Positions 10,345-21,605 of a DNA stretch of 64,000 nucleotides are shown here, piece by piece. Below the pieces are notes generated by a model, which saw only the letters and a program-made list of their open reading frames with translations, ran no database searches and was not told the origin of the DNA. Within the stretch, counting starts at the first letter, position 1; each line of letters begins with the position of its first letter. Made by a program: the position numbers and the translations under genes. Source of the DNA: Viscum album (lineage: Eukaryota; Streptophyta; Magnoliopsida; Santalales; Viscaceae); the NCBI GenBank assembly GCA_963277665.1, contig OY728165.1, forward strand, positions 1,150,874,050 to 1,150,938,049, read 5' to 3'.

Positions 10345-12340
10345 ATGGAGGTCACTAATCATAAAAGGATTACGATCTTCGATGGGAACAATTTTCAGCT
10401 ATGGAAGAATCTTATTCAACACTACTTCCAATCTTTGGGAATGGACATGTTCACAACAGTAATGCGTGGTATAACAACTGACATCAACAGTGGGGCTTTA
10501 TCGGAAGCTGAGTGAAGAGAATTAGATTCTGATGCCAAGGGCATAAATGATTTAGGGGGAGCCCTATCTAATGCTATCTATATGAAGGTGATGTCATGTA
10601 AAACATCACATTCCATGTGGGAAAAACTTTTGAATATATATTAAAGAGATACAAAGGTCAGAGAGGAAAAGCTACAAGTTCTATGGAATAAGTATGAAGA
10701 TCTGAAAATGAACCCTAATGATTCTGTTGAATCATTATTTGAAAGGGTAAATATTCTTTCGGAAGATATGCGAGGTCTAGGAGAAGTCATTGAAGACATA
10801 AAGATCATAAAGCCCATATTGTGGAAACTTCCACCTCAGTTTAATCAGAAAGTTTCAGTACTAGAAGATAAATATCAAAAAAAGCTGACACTGGACAATT
10901 TTCACAGTACCTTGGTTGCATATGAAATGTGGAACAATGATAACGAGGCTGTGGAAAAGGGGAAATACAAATAGGTAGCATTTATGGCCATAAAGAATAT
11001 CACCATTGAATATTCTCAGGAAGAAGAAGAGATAGATGAGGCAATGTCATTCCTCTCCTAAAATCTTTAAAGAGGAAAAGGAAAGTTCAAGGGGAAACTT
11101 CCACTAGCTTTATTTAGATGTGGAAATGTTGGTCATCTTGCCGCAAGGTGCCCCAAAAAGTTTCAAGAAGAAAATGATGAAGTTGAAGTTGAAATTCCCA
11201 AGAAGAAATCTTCACCCTATGTGAAAGGGAAGAAACAATTCAATAGAAATTTTATCAAGAAGAAGAATCTTCTTTCACAAGAAATAGACAGTTCAGATGA
11301 GTCTGAAACTGAGGAGGTTGAGGAGATAGAGAAATGAAAAGATCAAGGAGAAAATGTTATGGTGCCAGTTGTCGAAAGTTATTAGGAGAAGAGCAAAACC
11401 AAAGGTGATGAAGAAGAAGAAGAAGAATAAGTTGAAGTAAGAATAGATATGCAAGCTGAGTTAGAGGCTGCTCTTGAGGAGATATATTTTTGGAGAGCCA
11501 AAACAAAGAAATCTAAAAAAGTTGTTCATGATACCAAACTCTATATGCAGTAGTAGGAAGAATAGAAGTCTGAGTTGATGGAAGAAATTGAGAAACTCAA
11601 TTTATCAACACCAAAGAACTCAGAATCAATTAGTGAGTATAAAATCAAGACTGAATAACAAAATAGAGAGATTGATGACTTTAAAAACACAAGGAAATAT
11701 CATGTCAAGCATATCGAAGATCTTGAAGAGGAAGTTGTCGGTCTGCAGAGAAACGTTAGAGACCATGAAGAATCTTTTTTTCCCAACACATTATTAGGAA
11801 ATAAGGTCATTATGAAGACTAAAAAGATGAAAGAGGAGTCTAGTAGTTCAGCAGGAAAGAATCAGCAATTGAGCTCAGACATTAAGGCCGATTCAGGTCT
11901 TGATCAGAAACAAAAATCTGTGAAAATTGAAGTTAGACCAAAAGATTCCATCCCGAGGTTGAAGGTTGATTTGGGCACAAAGCAGAATAAGAATATTCAG
12001 AGATCCCAAGGGGAAACTCGTAGTGTGAAAGTAACACAAAATAATTAACCTTATATTAAGTGTTATTGTTGTGGAAAGATGGTACATTCACATTATGTGT
12101 CTTCCATAGCCAAGAGATATCGAAGAGAAAAAAAACAAAGGTGGCAGCAAAACAGAGAACGGTTCTCCAAAGCATATTTCAAAGGACATTGTTTTCAGTG
12201 TAGAGGATTTGGGCACATGGCTAGGTACTGGACTTTGACAATATAGAGGAATGTGCCAAAGAAAAATCAAAATTTTCGCAAGCAGCAAATCAATAGTCCA
12301 ACAGGTGACTTAAAAATGCAGAATATATTTGCAGCTTTGC
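10345..12340 (+). pseudogene. gag: Element A gag remnant, long, coiled coil and zinc-knuckle relics
   Basis: The start is the ATG at 10345, 32 bases after the primer site. The N-terminus (HKRITIFDGNNFQLWKNLI) is the copia gag/UBN2 type. In-frame stops include 10513-10515 (TGA), 10642-10644 (TAA) and 10972-10974 (TAG). The same frame later gives a glutamate/lysine-rich coiled-coil stretch at about 11578-11800. Three CCHC relics are visible: about 11110-11152 (first Cys replaced by Leu), about 12060-12105 (last Cys lost) and about 12192-12233 (last Cys replaced by Trp). Gag would form the virus-like particle and bind the RNA. With every knuckle damaged and many stops, it is dead. Confidence 0.85.
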
Positions 12341-13020
12341 AAGATAAAGATGGTCCATCATATTCTGAGAAAGAACAGAAGTCTCAATCCATGAACAGTG
12401 TGAAGGCAAAAATATGGACGAAAAAGAAGAAGGATGATAATGTTGTGGTGGCAGAAATTTCCCTTAAAGCATCAGATCTCTCTGGTGTGTGGATCCTTGA
12501 TAGTGGTTTCACATCTCACATGAAAGGTAATAAGGATCTTGTTACAAGTGTAAAATATGACAAAGACGGAGTTTTAAAGTTTGGAAATGATGAATGCCTA
12601 AAGATTATTGGCGCAAGAAAGTCCAAGTTTTTGGGAAAAGAGATGAGACATGCTGATGTCTTAGTAGTAGAAGGTCTTAGTCATAATTTTCTCAACGTCA
12701 GTCAACTATGTGACTCAAGAAATTCTATAAGGTTTTATAAGAAGATGTGTGTTGTCAAAGGAAGAGACGGAGCAATCGTTCTATAGGGAAAATGAACAAA
12801 ATGGAAATCTCTACCTGGTAAGTGGAGAAGAAGATATGTGTTTTATATCCAAAGAGGATGAAAACAAGTTGTGGCATAAACGACTTGGTTATAATTTCCA
12901 ACCATCCCTAGAAGATCTGGTAAAGTGTGAAGTAGCAAGAGACCTCCCTAAGCTATCACGTGATCGTACACATACGTGAAACGCCTATCAACAAGGGAAT
13001 ATAATAAAAAATACATACAA
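12341..13020 (+). pseudogene. pol: Element A protease and pre-integrase remnant
   Basis: The copia aspartic protease signature reads WILDSGFTSHM at about 12490-12520, with the catalytic Asp kept. The frame ends at the TAG at 12784. The homology continues in the +2 frame with NLYLVSGEED and LWHKRLGYN, the GAG-pre-integrase zinc region. There is therefore a 1-base frameshift at about 12770-12790, after which all of pol stays in that frame. The protease would cleave the polyprotein. The expected zinc-finger Cys pair after the histidines is not clear. Confidence 0.85.
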
Positions 13021-13735
13021 AATGAAGGAAAATATGTTGACAAGAGTGATTGAATTGGTGGATGCTGATGTCTGTGGAATTATTTCACCAAGAGCCATTG
13101 ACGAGAATAGGTATTACGTTATTTTCATTGATGACTATAGAAGAATGGCACGTGTATTTGTAATTTCACATAATTCCAATGTGTTCAGCTGCTTAAAACA
13201 GTACCTAAGGGAATCTGAAAGGATTCTTGGATAGAAAAATCTGATGTTTCATACAGATAATGGTACAAAATTCACAAATAGTCAAGTGAAAGAGTATCCC
13301 AAGAAACATGGGATAAGGCATCAAGTTTCTTCAGTAAGAACTCCCCAATAGAATGAAGTGGTTGAAAGGAGAAATCAAATCATCAACAACATGTCCAGAA
13401 CAATGCCTATAGGAAAAGACCTGCCATAGATGTTTTGGAAGGAAGTAGTATTGACATCAGTATAAATTTCCAACAGGGCTCTATTGTGTCTGAAGGAAGG
13501 AAAGACTCCGTATGAAATGTGGTACGGAAAGAAGCCAACAGTGAAATAATTTCAAATATTTGGAAGTAAGTGCTTCATTTTCAACAAAGAAAAGCATAGG
13601 ATGTTTGAATCACATGGAGATGAGGTAATATTATTGGGATAATCAGGAAAAAGAAAAGCATACAAATGCTTTAACAAGAGGCTGGGAAAAGTAGTTGAGA
13701 GCAATGACGTCACTATTGTGTAAAATGAAGAGAAT
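13021..13735 (+). pseudogene. pol: Element A integrase remnant
   Basis: The rve catalytic core is readable: VDADVCGI followed by YYVIFIDDYRR, then a TAG at 13232-13234, FHTDNGTKF (second catalytic Asp) and NEVVERRNQ (catalytic Glu). PYEMWYGKKPTV and the following IFGSKCFIFN block match the conserved copia integrase C-terminal region. At least five in-frame stops interrupt it. Integrase would insert the cDNA into the host chromosome. This copy cannot make it. Confidence 0.88.
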
Positions 13736-15060
13736 ATTAAACATCACAATGAGTAGTTTACTGATGAATGTGATGAAGAGGAAAATAAAATAGGAGGAGT
13801 GAAAGTGGCAGATGCTGACACCGAAAAAGACACTGATGATGAATTAGAAAGTCTCAAGTCTGTGTCTGCAAGGAAGCCAAAGAGTCGAGCTGAAATTGAT
13901 AGGCATAATATCATTGGTGATCAGTCAGTTCAAGTTCAGACAAGAAGAATAAAATCACTACAGCAGACATCATTACTATCACAGGTTGAGCCAAAATTCT
14001 TCGCTAATGCAGTTGAAGATGGAAACTGGGTTCAGGCTATGAATGAAGAGCTTGATCAGATTGAGAAGAAATAGATGTGGGAGATTTTCTCAATACTAGC
14101 AGATAAGAATGTCATCAGGACTAAATGGGTTTATCACAACAAGATGAATGAATATGGCATAGTGGTTTGAAACAAAGCATGACTATTGGGAAAAGGATAC
14201 TCTTAAATAGGGTAAATATATTTTTATGAGTCATTTTCATTGGTTGCAAGGATGGAGATAATTAGATTATTCATAGCTATTGTAGTACAACAGAAGCTCA
14301 AAGTGTTCCAGATGGATTTCAAATATGCATTATTGAATGGGGTTCTGGTGGAGGAAGTGTATATTGAGAAGCTAGATGGTTTTCTCATTCATGAGGATGA
14401 GAACAAAGTTTTCAGACTGAAGAAGGCATTGTATGGGGTGAAAGAAGCACCAATAGCATGGTACTCAAGGCTTGATCAGTACTTGAAGAAGCTCAATCTC
14501 CAGCGTGGGGGAGTTGATTACAATCTCTATTTCAAAAAAAATAGTAATTAAAGGATAATGGTGTTGGTTTATGTTGATGATATAATATTTGGTGGATCAG
14601 ATGAATCTTAGTGCGGAAAATTTTCCGAATTCATGAAAAATGAGTTTGAAATGTCAATTATTGGAGAGCTAACGTTTTTCCTTGGTCTACAGGTGACACA
14701 AGGAAGGAATGGAACATTCATTTCTCAATCCAAATATGCCAAGGAGGTTTTGAAATGGTTTGGAACAGAAAATTCCAAGGAGATGAAGACTCCAATTGCT
14801 ACCTAGATGAAACTATCCAAATATGATGATGTCAAGGTAGTTAATATCACAAAATACAGGAAAATTATTAGAAGTTTGCTATACTTGACTACTTCAAGGC
14901 ATGATATTGTTTTAGCCACATGCCAAGCAGTGAGATATCAGAGAAATCCCAAGGAAATACACATGTTTGTAGTGAAAATAATACTTCAGTATATCAAAGG
15001 AACAGTGGACTTTGGATTGACATATAATAACAAATCTCAGATAGAGTTTTTGGGATATAC
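13736..15060 (+). pseudogene. pol: Element A reverse transcriptase remnant
   Basis: This is a copia-type RVT_2 domain. WVQAMNEELDQIEK is followed by RTKWVYHNKMNEYG, FQMDFKYALLNG, KALYGVKEAPIAWYSRL and the catalytic YVDDIIFGG (Tyr-Val-Asp-Asp at 14570-14581). The Asp pair is intact. Stops occur at about 14072, 14168, 14549, 14609 and 14804. Asp/Glu-rich linker sequence lies at 13799-13870. It would copy element RNA into DNA in the particle. Confidence 0.9.
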
Positions 15061-15523
15061 TGATGCAGACTAGGCCAGTTTAGCATATGATAGGAAATCA
15101 ACATCATGTGGTGCTTTCTATCTTGGTGGATTGTGTATTTACTTTCTAAACAAGAAAAAAGTTTTCATTTCATTGAGCACTGTGAAAGCTGAGTATATTG
15201 TGGCCACTCAAGCATGCACACAATTATTGTGGATGAATAAGAAACTTGAAGATATGGGAGTTGAAGTGAAGTCTCTGGTCGGAATCCAGTGTGATAACTC
15301 AAGTGATATCAATCTTAAAAAAAATCCAGTTCATCACTCAAGGAAAAAGCACATTGAGATCAAATATCATTTCATCAAGGAGAAGGTGGAGAAAGGGCTT
15401 GTGAAGTTGTATTATGTGCCTACAGAGCTACAGGTTGCAGATATTCTGAAAAAGGGCTTACCCAAGGAAGCGTTTGAAAGGCATCGACTAGATTTGGGAG
15501 TTCAGTCTACTCCCTGCACTTAA
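15061..15523 (+). pseudogene. pol: Element A RNase H remnant
   Basis: The copia RNase H motifs are in order: GYTDAD at 15055-15072, immediately followed by a TAG, then DRKSTSCGAFYLGG, STVKAEYIVA, CDNSSDINLKKNPVHHSRKKHIEI and the C-terminal VADILKKGLP, ending at TAA 15521-15523. The stop after the first catalytic Asp separates it from the reverse transcriptase. It would degrade the RNA strand of the hybrid. Confidence 0.9.
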
Positions 15524-16208
15524 AAGAGTGTGGAAGTGGAACCCCCCTCTCCTAGAGGTATGATGTGTTTTTCCATAATGTGCAGATATGTTTTCTCTAC
15601 TCTATTGCAGACTGTAAAGGAGTGACCTTTTGGTTCGTTGAAAAAGGGGGAGAAAATAGTGATTGTTCATGGGGGAGACAGTGTGGATATTTGAGAAATC
15701 AGAAATCATGATAGATATGGGGAGAATATGATAGGTGGAGAAGCCAAATAGGGGTAGTTGAAGCTGGTTCAAAGTGCTTAGACAAAGCTTAGCTTGGATA
15801 ACACATGCAATAGTGCTGAAGAGGATTTCCAGCTAACAAGAGTTAAAACTGTGAGATGACAGGGAGAGTATCAAATCTGACGATACTAGAAGTGATCGAT
15901 CAAAGAATAGATATCACGACAGATGAAGATCATGATAAAAGTAGAAGAGTGGTATTGGAATGTGATACAAATTTTTCCAAAAATTGGTAACAGTTTGGTA
16001 TCAACATTGGTTGTCAGAGTTGAAGTGATTCATTGATGAACTTTTCATTTACTCTTGTTTCTCGTGCCAAGCATTGCTCATGTGGGATTAGAGTATGTGT
16101 TGAGTAAATCCTTGATCACTATTGGAATCACAATAGGTGAATGATGGCTGATGAATTAATGATGTATCTTTTTATAGAAGAGTTTTCAACAAACCCAAAG
16201 TGGAATAT
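15524..16208 (+). other. Element A 3' untranslated region
   Basis: This is 685 bp between pol and the 3' LTR without a coding frame. It holds GAAAAAGGGGGAGAAAATAG at about 15640-15659 and CATGGGGGAGAC at about 15670, which look like polypurine tracts but are far from the LTR. The bases directly before the LTR (CAAAGTGGAATAT) are only weakly purine-rich, so the functional tract is uncertain. Confidence 0.6.
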
Positions 16209-17766
16209 TGTTGGGAAAAAATCCCTTAAGGTATCATTGATGCATTTTTGAAGTGATTGTGTTTGTTGACAAAGTGGGCCTCTGTGTTTTGTTTGTTGAC
16301 AAAGAAAACTATGACGAACAAATTTGTTGACAAAGGGGATTTCATAGTGGAATGTCAAGTTCAAGGGATATTTTTAACAATCCACAATTGATTCAAGAAC
16401 ATCGACAAAGAAATGGTCGATCTGGAGGCGGTCGAAAAAGAGTAGATACAACGTGGGGCCATTTTCCAGTGTTTTCCAAATTTTTGGATCTCAAAATCGA
16501 CAAATGGAGAAAAGTGTTTTTTGAAAAGGGACTTGCGCACCAGTGTCTTGGAGGCTTGGAAACTTTTGCACCATATGTTTTTCAAGATTATAACATCAAA
16601 ATATGGAAAAGGAAAAAGGGGCACTCAAGTTTTGGGTTTGGTTGCCCAAGTGACTAGCGTGACAGAGATTTGGGCGGCTGGACTTGCACACTGTGAGGAG
16701 ACATGCGCACCGTCGCTCAGGGTGTTCAAATGCCTATAAATAGATTTCAAAACCTCCTCATTCTTTAGTGAGTTCAACACTTAGAGAAAAACTAGAGCTA
16801 CCGTCGCGCAGGTGGTGTGGTCGCACAAGTATAAATATATTCAGAAGTTGTGCGCCAGTTGATAGTTGCGTGCCCAAAGTAGTTTGGGAGAGAAAGGTTG
16901 TGAGTTGCCCAAGTTTTGAGTTGAAGAAGGGGGAGTCACACAAGTGGTTTGGTGACACTTTTGCACCATGTTTTGAAGAAGTGCGATAGTTGATGGTTGC
17001 ATGCCAAAATTGGTTTGGGCATCAATGGGTGTGAGTTGCGCATGTTTGGAGTTGAAGAAGGGGGAGACGTGCAAGTGGTTGAGGTGAACTTGCACGCCGA
17101 TTTGAAATTGCGCTCCGGGACATGCGTGTCGGATTAGAGAAGTGCGCCAGGTATGGTTGAAGCACGACAATCATTTTAGGGCCGCGTGAAAGCTGTAATA
17201 TTTCTTAATACCTTCGGTACAAAGTGAGATTCATCTACGGGTGAAAGATGGACTTCAACAGAGCATCTACATACAACATAGGATATATTAATTTGTGATA
17301 ATGAAGAGACCTATAGGTCTATAAACTGTGAGTGGTACCTTTCCAGAGTATTGAGAAAATGAAGAGGAATAAGATGATCCTCTCCACCGGCAGTGAGCCA
17401 GAGAGAGAGAAATAGGGAGTGACCCTTGGGAAAGCAGTGAGCTGACCCTAAACATTGTAAAGGTAGTGAGAATGGGATTATAAGTGATCTATCCCGAAAT
17501 TTGTAAATAAAAGTGTGCTTTTAGTGGAATTGGTACATCGACACATCACCGGTGTATGCTCCTTTGACGTAGCCCAGTGAGGATGAACCAAGTAAAAAAT
17601 CGATATTTCCTGTTCATGCTTTAGTTTTTGTTTATACTGTGCCGCAAGAAAGAGAGAGAACATAGCCTTTCTTAACAGTGATACAATATCAATGGGGGCA
17701 TTTGTTTTAATCTGTCATACAATGATTCACCCCCCTCTCAGGGTATCTAACCTAGGGGACCTAACA
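16209..17766 (+). repeat. 3' LTR of element A
   Basis: It starts TGTTGGGAAAAAATCCC and ends CCTAACA, followed by ACGTC. It carries the three TTTGTTGACAAAG repeats (16262, 16292, 16323), an intact TATA box and the tandem duplication of about 140 bp. Its length of 1558 bp matches the 5' LTR (1561 bp). Confidence 0.93.
16735..16743 (+). promoter_or_regulatory. TATA box in 3' LTR of A
   Basis: TATAAATAG is the plant consensus. The 5' LTR has TATGAATAG at 9268-9276. The copy that would drive the element is mutated, while the one pointing outward into flanking DNA is intact. Confidence 0.65.
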
Positions 17767-17988
17767 ACGTCATGTCTAGCCCCCTCTTGAGTATTTGGAG
17801 CATCAATCATTGTCTTTCAACCCATGCGTATTTGTAGCATTAGTCCATGTCTAATAAAATATTATTTTCATGCAAGCTGGGTTTACAATTTCATTTCTAG
17901 CACCCCGTGAGTATTTGGAGCATCAATCCCTATATCAAAACCTACTTATCAACCATACATATATATTTATCATTGGTGTAGAATTCCA
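17767..17988. other. Leader region of element X with three short repeats
   Basis: The sequence resumes X after insertion A. GAGTATTTGGAGCATCAATC occurs at 17789-17808 and 17909-17928, with a diverged copy at 17826-17845. There is no coding sequence. Its last bases (TGGTGTAGAATTCCA) sit where the primer site of X should be but match an initiator-tRNA site poorly. Confidence 0.45.
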
Positions 17989-18874
17989 TGTTTAACACCC
18001 CAAAACCAAACATTAACTAATTCTTAAATTAATGAATCAAATCTGTTAATTAATTCAACAATTAATTTACTACATAAAACACTCGTCAATTAATTATACA
18101 ATTAATTAACCATTCAACATCTCAATAGTTAATTATTAATTAATAATTAATTATTCATATCCACTATCAAGTCAACTAAATAATTAACTCAACATTTAAT
18201 TATTCTAATTCCTTAACACAAAAATGACAATTAATTCACCAATAAATTATCCATATTCCCTTACTAAACCAATCGATTAATTAAATATACCAAATCCATT
18301 AGTAAATGCAACAATTAACCAAGTACACATTACTATTAATTAAACCATCAATTTAATTAATCTATAAGAAAATGACATCCAGAAATTAAGTCCTAAAATT
18401 ACTTATCCAAAATTTCACTGCAAAAGCAAGTCATTTAATCCATCATTAAAATATCTTTATTTATCCCAAACAACGTATCACAATTAATCGCCGGATCAAT
18501 TATCTCATTCCAATTCCAACATTTTTTAATCAAACCCACCATTAAAAATATTAAATCATTATCACGGTATATAACTTTGATCATTAACAATTTGTCATTT
18601 AAATTATTAAATGCCAATTAATTAATTCAATAATTAATTAATTTAATCATACCCTTTATTCAATTAAATAATTGAATAACCATTCACATCATTTAAATAT
18701 AATACCTAATCCATCATTAATTATCTCAATTAATCCAAAACAACATATCACAATTAATCACTGAATAAATTATCTCATTTAGCTAAATTAATATATTATA
18801 ATTAATCATTTGGTTAATAATTTATAAGTAGTCTCAAAGCACATAACATACCAAATGAATTATTTTATCTTACC
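17989..18874 (-). repeat. 5' LTR of element X, left piece
   Basis: It begins TGTTTAACACCCCAAAACC, the mirror of Del/Tekay LTR ends, then becomes strongly AT-rich with many TTAATTAAT words. Insertion B interrupts it after TTACC (18870-18874). The matching part of the other LTR is outside the window, so this boundary rests on the terminal sequence and on a total length of about 3 kb after removing B and D. Confidence 0.5.
18870..18874 (-). repeat. Target-site duplication of element B, left copy (TTACC)
   Basis: TTACC lies directly before the LTR start TGAAGTTAGG. The partner TTACC is at 41870-41874. Confidence 0.88.
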
Positions 18875-20101
18875 TGAAGTTAGGATTATTTGTTGTGAAA
18901 TCCTCAATCAATTAATTTTTCTCCAAAAACAATGCAATATAGCTGTCCCTAGATTGTCTCTCGAGGAAGTTGCAATTTGAGTTGCAAAACTGTCACTTTT
19001 TTTGTTTGTTTTCACACGAAATGGAATATTAGGGATTTTATTAAAGACTCAAGAACAGAAAATAAATAAAAACTAAAGAGAAATAAAATTTTCAAATGAG
19101 CTAGAGAATTGATAGGAAATAAAATGGGTTTGAAACCAGAATCAAAACAGTGGTTACATACAAGCTTTAACCTCCCGGACACTCCCCTCTTCCTTGTTTA
19201 AAATTATATCTCTAATTAATATCTCAATTCCTACCCAAATAACTCTGGATAAACACCTTATTTGGAAAGGATATCATATTAAGACCTCAATATGATTGTT
19301 TCCCCTCATATAGAAGTGATATAATTATTTGAAGACCTTCAAATAACCAAACCTCACCGAAATCACTATGCTCAATGGAAAGACCTCACTAAAGAAATTT
19401 AAATAGTGAAATCAACTATTTTACATCATTGATTGGGAAACCATCCAGAACAAACAAGTTGAAAATATATTAAAGAAATAAAACAACTGCTGCCATTCAA
19501 GAAATATAAATTCAAAAGAGATGAAATAAAGATTACACATGAAGATCAAAACTCGGAAGGGAGTGTCCATCGGTTGTCGCCGTCCGCAACCACTTGGTGC
19601 TTAGCCTTGCATCACTTGATCTGACCACATCATCTCCATTCTAGAAAGAGTGTACAACATCTCCATCATTGTCTCCAGAAATCCAACCCCCCTTGAAAAG
19701 GAAGAAGAGCTAGGGAGAATAGGGGAGGAGGGCTGGAAAATCTTCTGTCCAGATTCTGCCCGCCCAAAATATGCTTCTGTTGGGAACCCTTCTCGGCCGA
19801 ATCAACCTCTGGATCTTTCTAAAGAGTTGTTTATAAATATGTTCTCTATCGGTCCACAAACTATTATCCGCTTTGTAAATGTGGTGAAAATGTTATGAAT
19901 TAATTACACTACGACTCTTTATCTGCCCGAGGAGACCTTTCATCTTCCACTTGTTTGACTCAAACATAGTTTTATCTAATGATCGACTTTGACCTTGAAA
20001 TGCATCATTCACGCGTGCCTTGGAGTCCTATTGCACTCCCAGTTGGAATTAATGACATTGGAAACATGTATCTGATGTTATGCTCCATTTATTGAGGTGG
20101 G
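18875..20101 (-). repeat. 3' LTR of element B, left piece
   Basis: It matches 40311 to about 41528 of the 5' LTR with several percent difference. The insertion of C splits this LTR after GTGGG (20097-20101). It has the TTTATAAATA box at about 19829-19840 in minus orientation. The 82-residue frame here (19650-19898) has a counterpart in the other LTR but lies antisense to the element, so I do not treat it as a gene. Confidence 0.92.
20097..20101 (+). repeat. Target-site duplication of element C, left copy (GTGGG)
   Basis: GTGGG precedes TGTTGGAATC, and GTGGG follows the 3' LTR at 32623-32627. Joining the flanks recreates sequence homologous to 41521-41545 in the other LTR of B. Confidence 0.95.
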
Positions 20102-20289
20102 TGTTGGAATCACCTGTTTTGATAATCCCAAATCATGCTTAAACATTGATTATGATGTATTAAAACCTTGCATTAATCTTATTATTCTATGCTTAAATGT
20201 ATTTTATTCTAAACAGTTCATATTCTTACTCTCATAGCTTTACTGTAACAGCTTATAGTAGTATTTACATAAGTTTAGTATTGTTAGCT

Positions 20290-20795
20290 AACAGTCAGAG
20301 TTTTCTTTTCAAAGTCACAGTTACAGCTAACTGTCACCTTAAGTTACTGTTGCAATAAGTTCACAGTTACAAGGTTACAGTCGAAGACTAATACAAGCTT
20401 ACAGTCACGAGTCTACCGCTATCTATTGTCAAAGATCACAGACGAAGGTCACAGTTACAAGACTTCTGTTCAAAGTTTTCTCTGCTCAAGTTCACAGTCG
20501 AACAAGTCTACAGTTGGAACAAGTTCGCAGTCGAACAAGCCTACAGTCATAAGTCTACAGTCAAGGTTACAGTTAGACAGCTTCTGTCGACTAAGTCTAC
20601 TGATGATCGAGGTCTACAGTTGACAAAGGTTACAGTTCTACAAATTTGATATTACAAGTCTATAGAGAGGCTACAGTTACATGGAGTAAAAGCTACCATT
20701 GCAAGCCTACAGACAGCAAGCCTTTTGTTGAAGTCAGCAGTCAGAAGGAAGTCCACAGTTGGAAGACCACAGTTGAAGTCCACAGTGACATACAT
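20290..20795 (+). promoter_or_regulatory. ACAGT / MYB-core repeat array in U3 of element C
   Basis: About 18 copies of ACAGT lie in roughly 500 bp, mostly as YACAGTY with following T, TA, TG or CGA. Many fit the plant MYB core CNGTTR (CAGTTA, CAGTTG). The array sits 220-730 bp upstream of the TATA box and is repeated in the 3' LTR (30804-31309). Chance would give about one copy on each strand or less. Enhancer function is an inference. Confidence 0.65.
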
Positions 20796-21014
20796 TCTCG
20801 ACCAGTCTATTATTATATTTCTACTTTTTTTTTACCAATTTGATTAATACTAATCTAACGGTCATGTCTAGACAAATTAATACACCTAACATTATTTATT
20901 GATATTTGCAGACATATCAAGAAATAATACAATGTACGAGGAAGATCGCACGTGTAACTCAAGACTATTTATCTTGTCGGCCTCGGGTGAACAAAAAGGG
21001 CATATATGGAGGAG

Positions 21015-21022
21015 TATAAAAA
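21015..21022 (+). promoter_or_regulatory. TATA box in 5' LTR of C
   Basis: TATAAAAA is preceded by GGAGGAG and followed by a purine-rich leader. The same box is at 31529-31536 in the 3' LTR. It would drive the genomic transcript, placing R about 25-35 bp further on. Confidence 0.65.
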
Positions 21023-21539
21023 GAAGAGAGAAGCATTCAAGAATATACAGGAATGGAACGAAAAGTACAGTGACATACACGAACAAGAATAGAGGAAGGA
21101 CACACAGAGTCTAACATCTACAACTGAGAAGGAGATACGCATATACACAAAAAGAAGAACTCTCGAGCATTCATACTGAAGAACAAAAGAGTCTCAAGTG
21201 AACCTACTGAAAGAACCATCTCCTAAAAGCCATGCTGTGAAGCACTCAAACTCAAAGAAGATGATCACTTGAACATATGGAAGACTGGAAATCACGACAC
21301 TCTGTTTTAGTGTCAACTTACAGAAAAAGGACCAAAGCTTCAAGTCACTCATTCCTACGAGTCCAGAACTGATCTTCCAACACTATAGAGCACTCTAAAC
21401 CTTCTTCTTTCTATCTCTTGATCTACTATGTTTAAGTGTTTTACATTTGTGAGCAGTGTGTTAGTATTACACACACTGTCTCCTGTGCTTAAACTGAGGG
21501 ATACTGAAAATCACTATCCCAAACCTTTTTCATTTGTTA

Positions 21540-21605
21540 CCCACGTATAACTGTGGAAGAAGCCTGGTGTGGCTTGGTCATTTGTTTTCCCACGTATAAC
21601 TGTGG
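21540..21605 (+). repeat. Duplicated 17-bp motif in C LTR
   Basis: CCCACGTATAACTGTGG occurs at 21540-21556 and 21589-21605, 49 bp apart. Each can fold through CCAC and GTGG. The 3' LTR keeps both, the second with one change (CTATGG). Confidence 0.8.

Larger units (their letters stand above)
8740..17766 (+). mobile_element. Element A: degenerate Ty1/copia LTR retrotransposon
   Basis: This is a 9.0-kb element with two LTRs of about 1.56 kb, a tRNA-Met-type primer site and a plus-strand gag-pol remnant. The domains run in copia order: gag, protease, integrase, reverse transcriptase, RNase H. It is flanked by ATGTC and ACGTC. The element lies in the internal part of X. Its LTRs differ at many positions and the coding region carries a dozen or more stops plus a frameshift, so it is old and cannot move on its own. 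The very long gag with a coiled coil and several zinc-knuckle remnants recalls the SIRE lineage. That assignment is an inference. Confidence 0.93.

Noticed and set aside
11588..11797. 69-residue frame starting at 11588
   Set aside because: The gag frame of A runs through the same stretch in another phase, with coiled-coil composition and continuity on both sides. This one is a shadow.
19650..19898. Frame repeated at 41078-41305, in both LTRs of B
   Set aside because: It is antisense to the element and inside the LTR. Similarity between the copies follows from LTR homology, and the C-termini differ.
20290..20795. ACAGT repeats as a CRISPR-like array
   Set aside because: The words are too short, irregularly spaced and lack equal-sized unique spacers. 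The host is a plant.
20426..20843. 65-residue frames in the C LTR, repeated at 30940-31357
   Set aside because: They recur only because the LTRs are almost identical. They lie upstream of the TATA box and have no domain.
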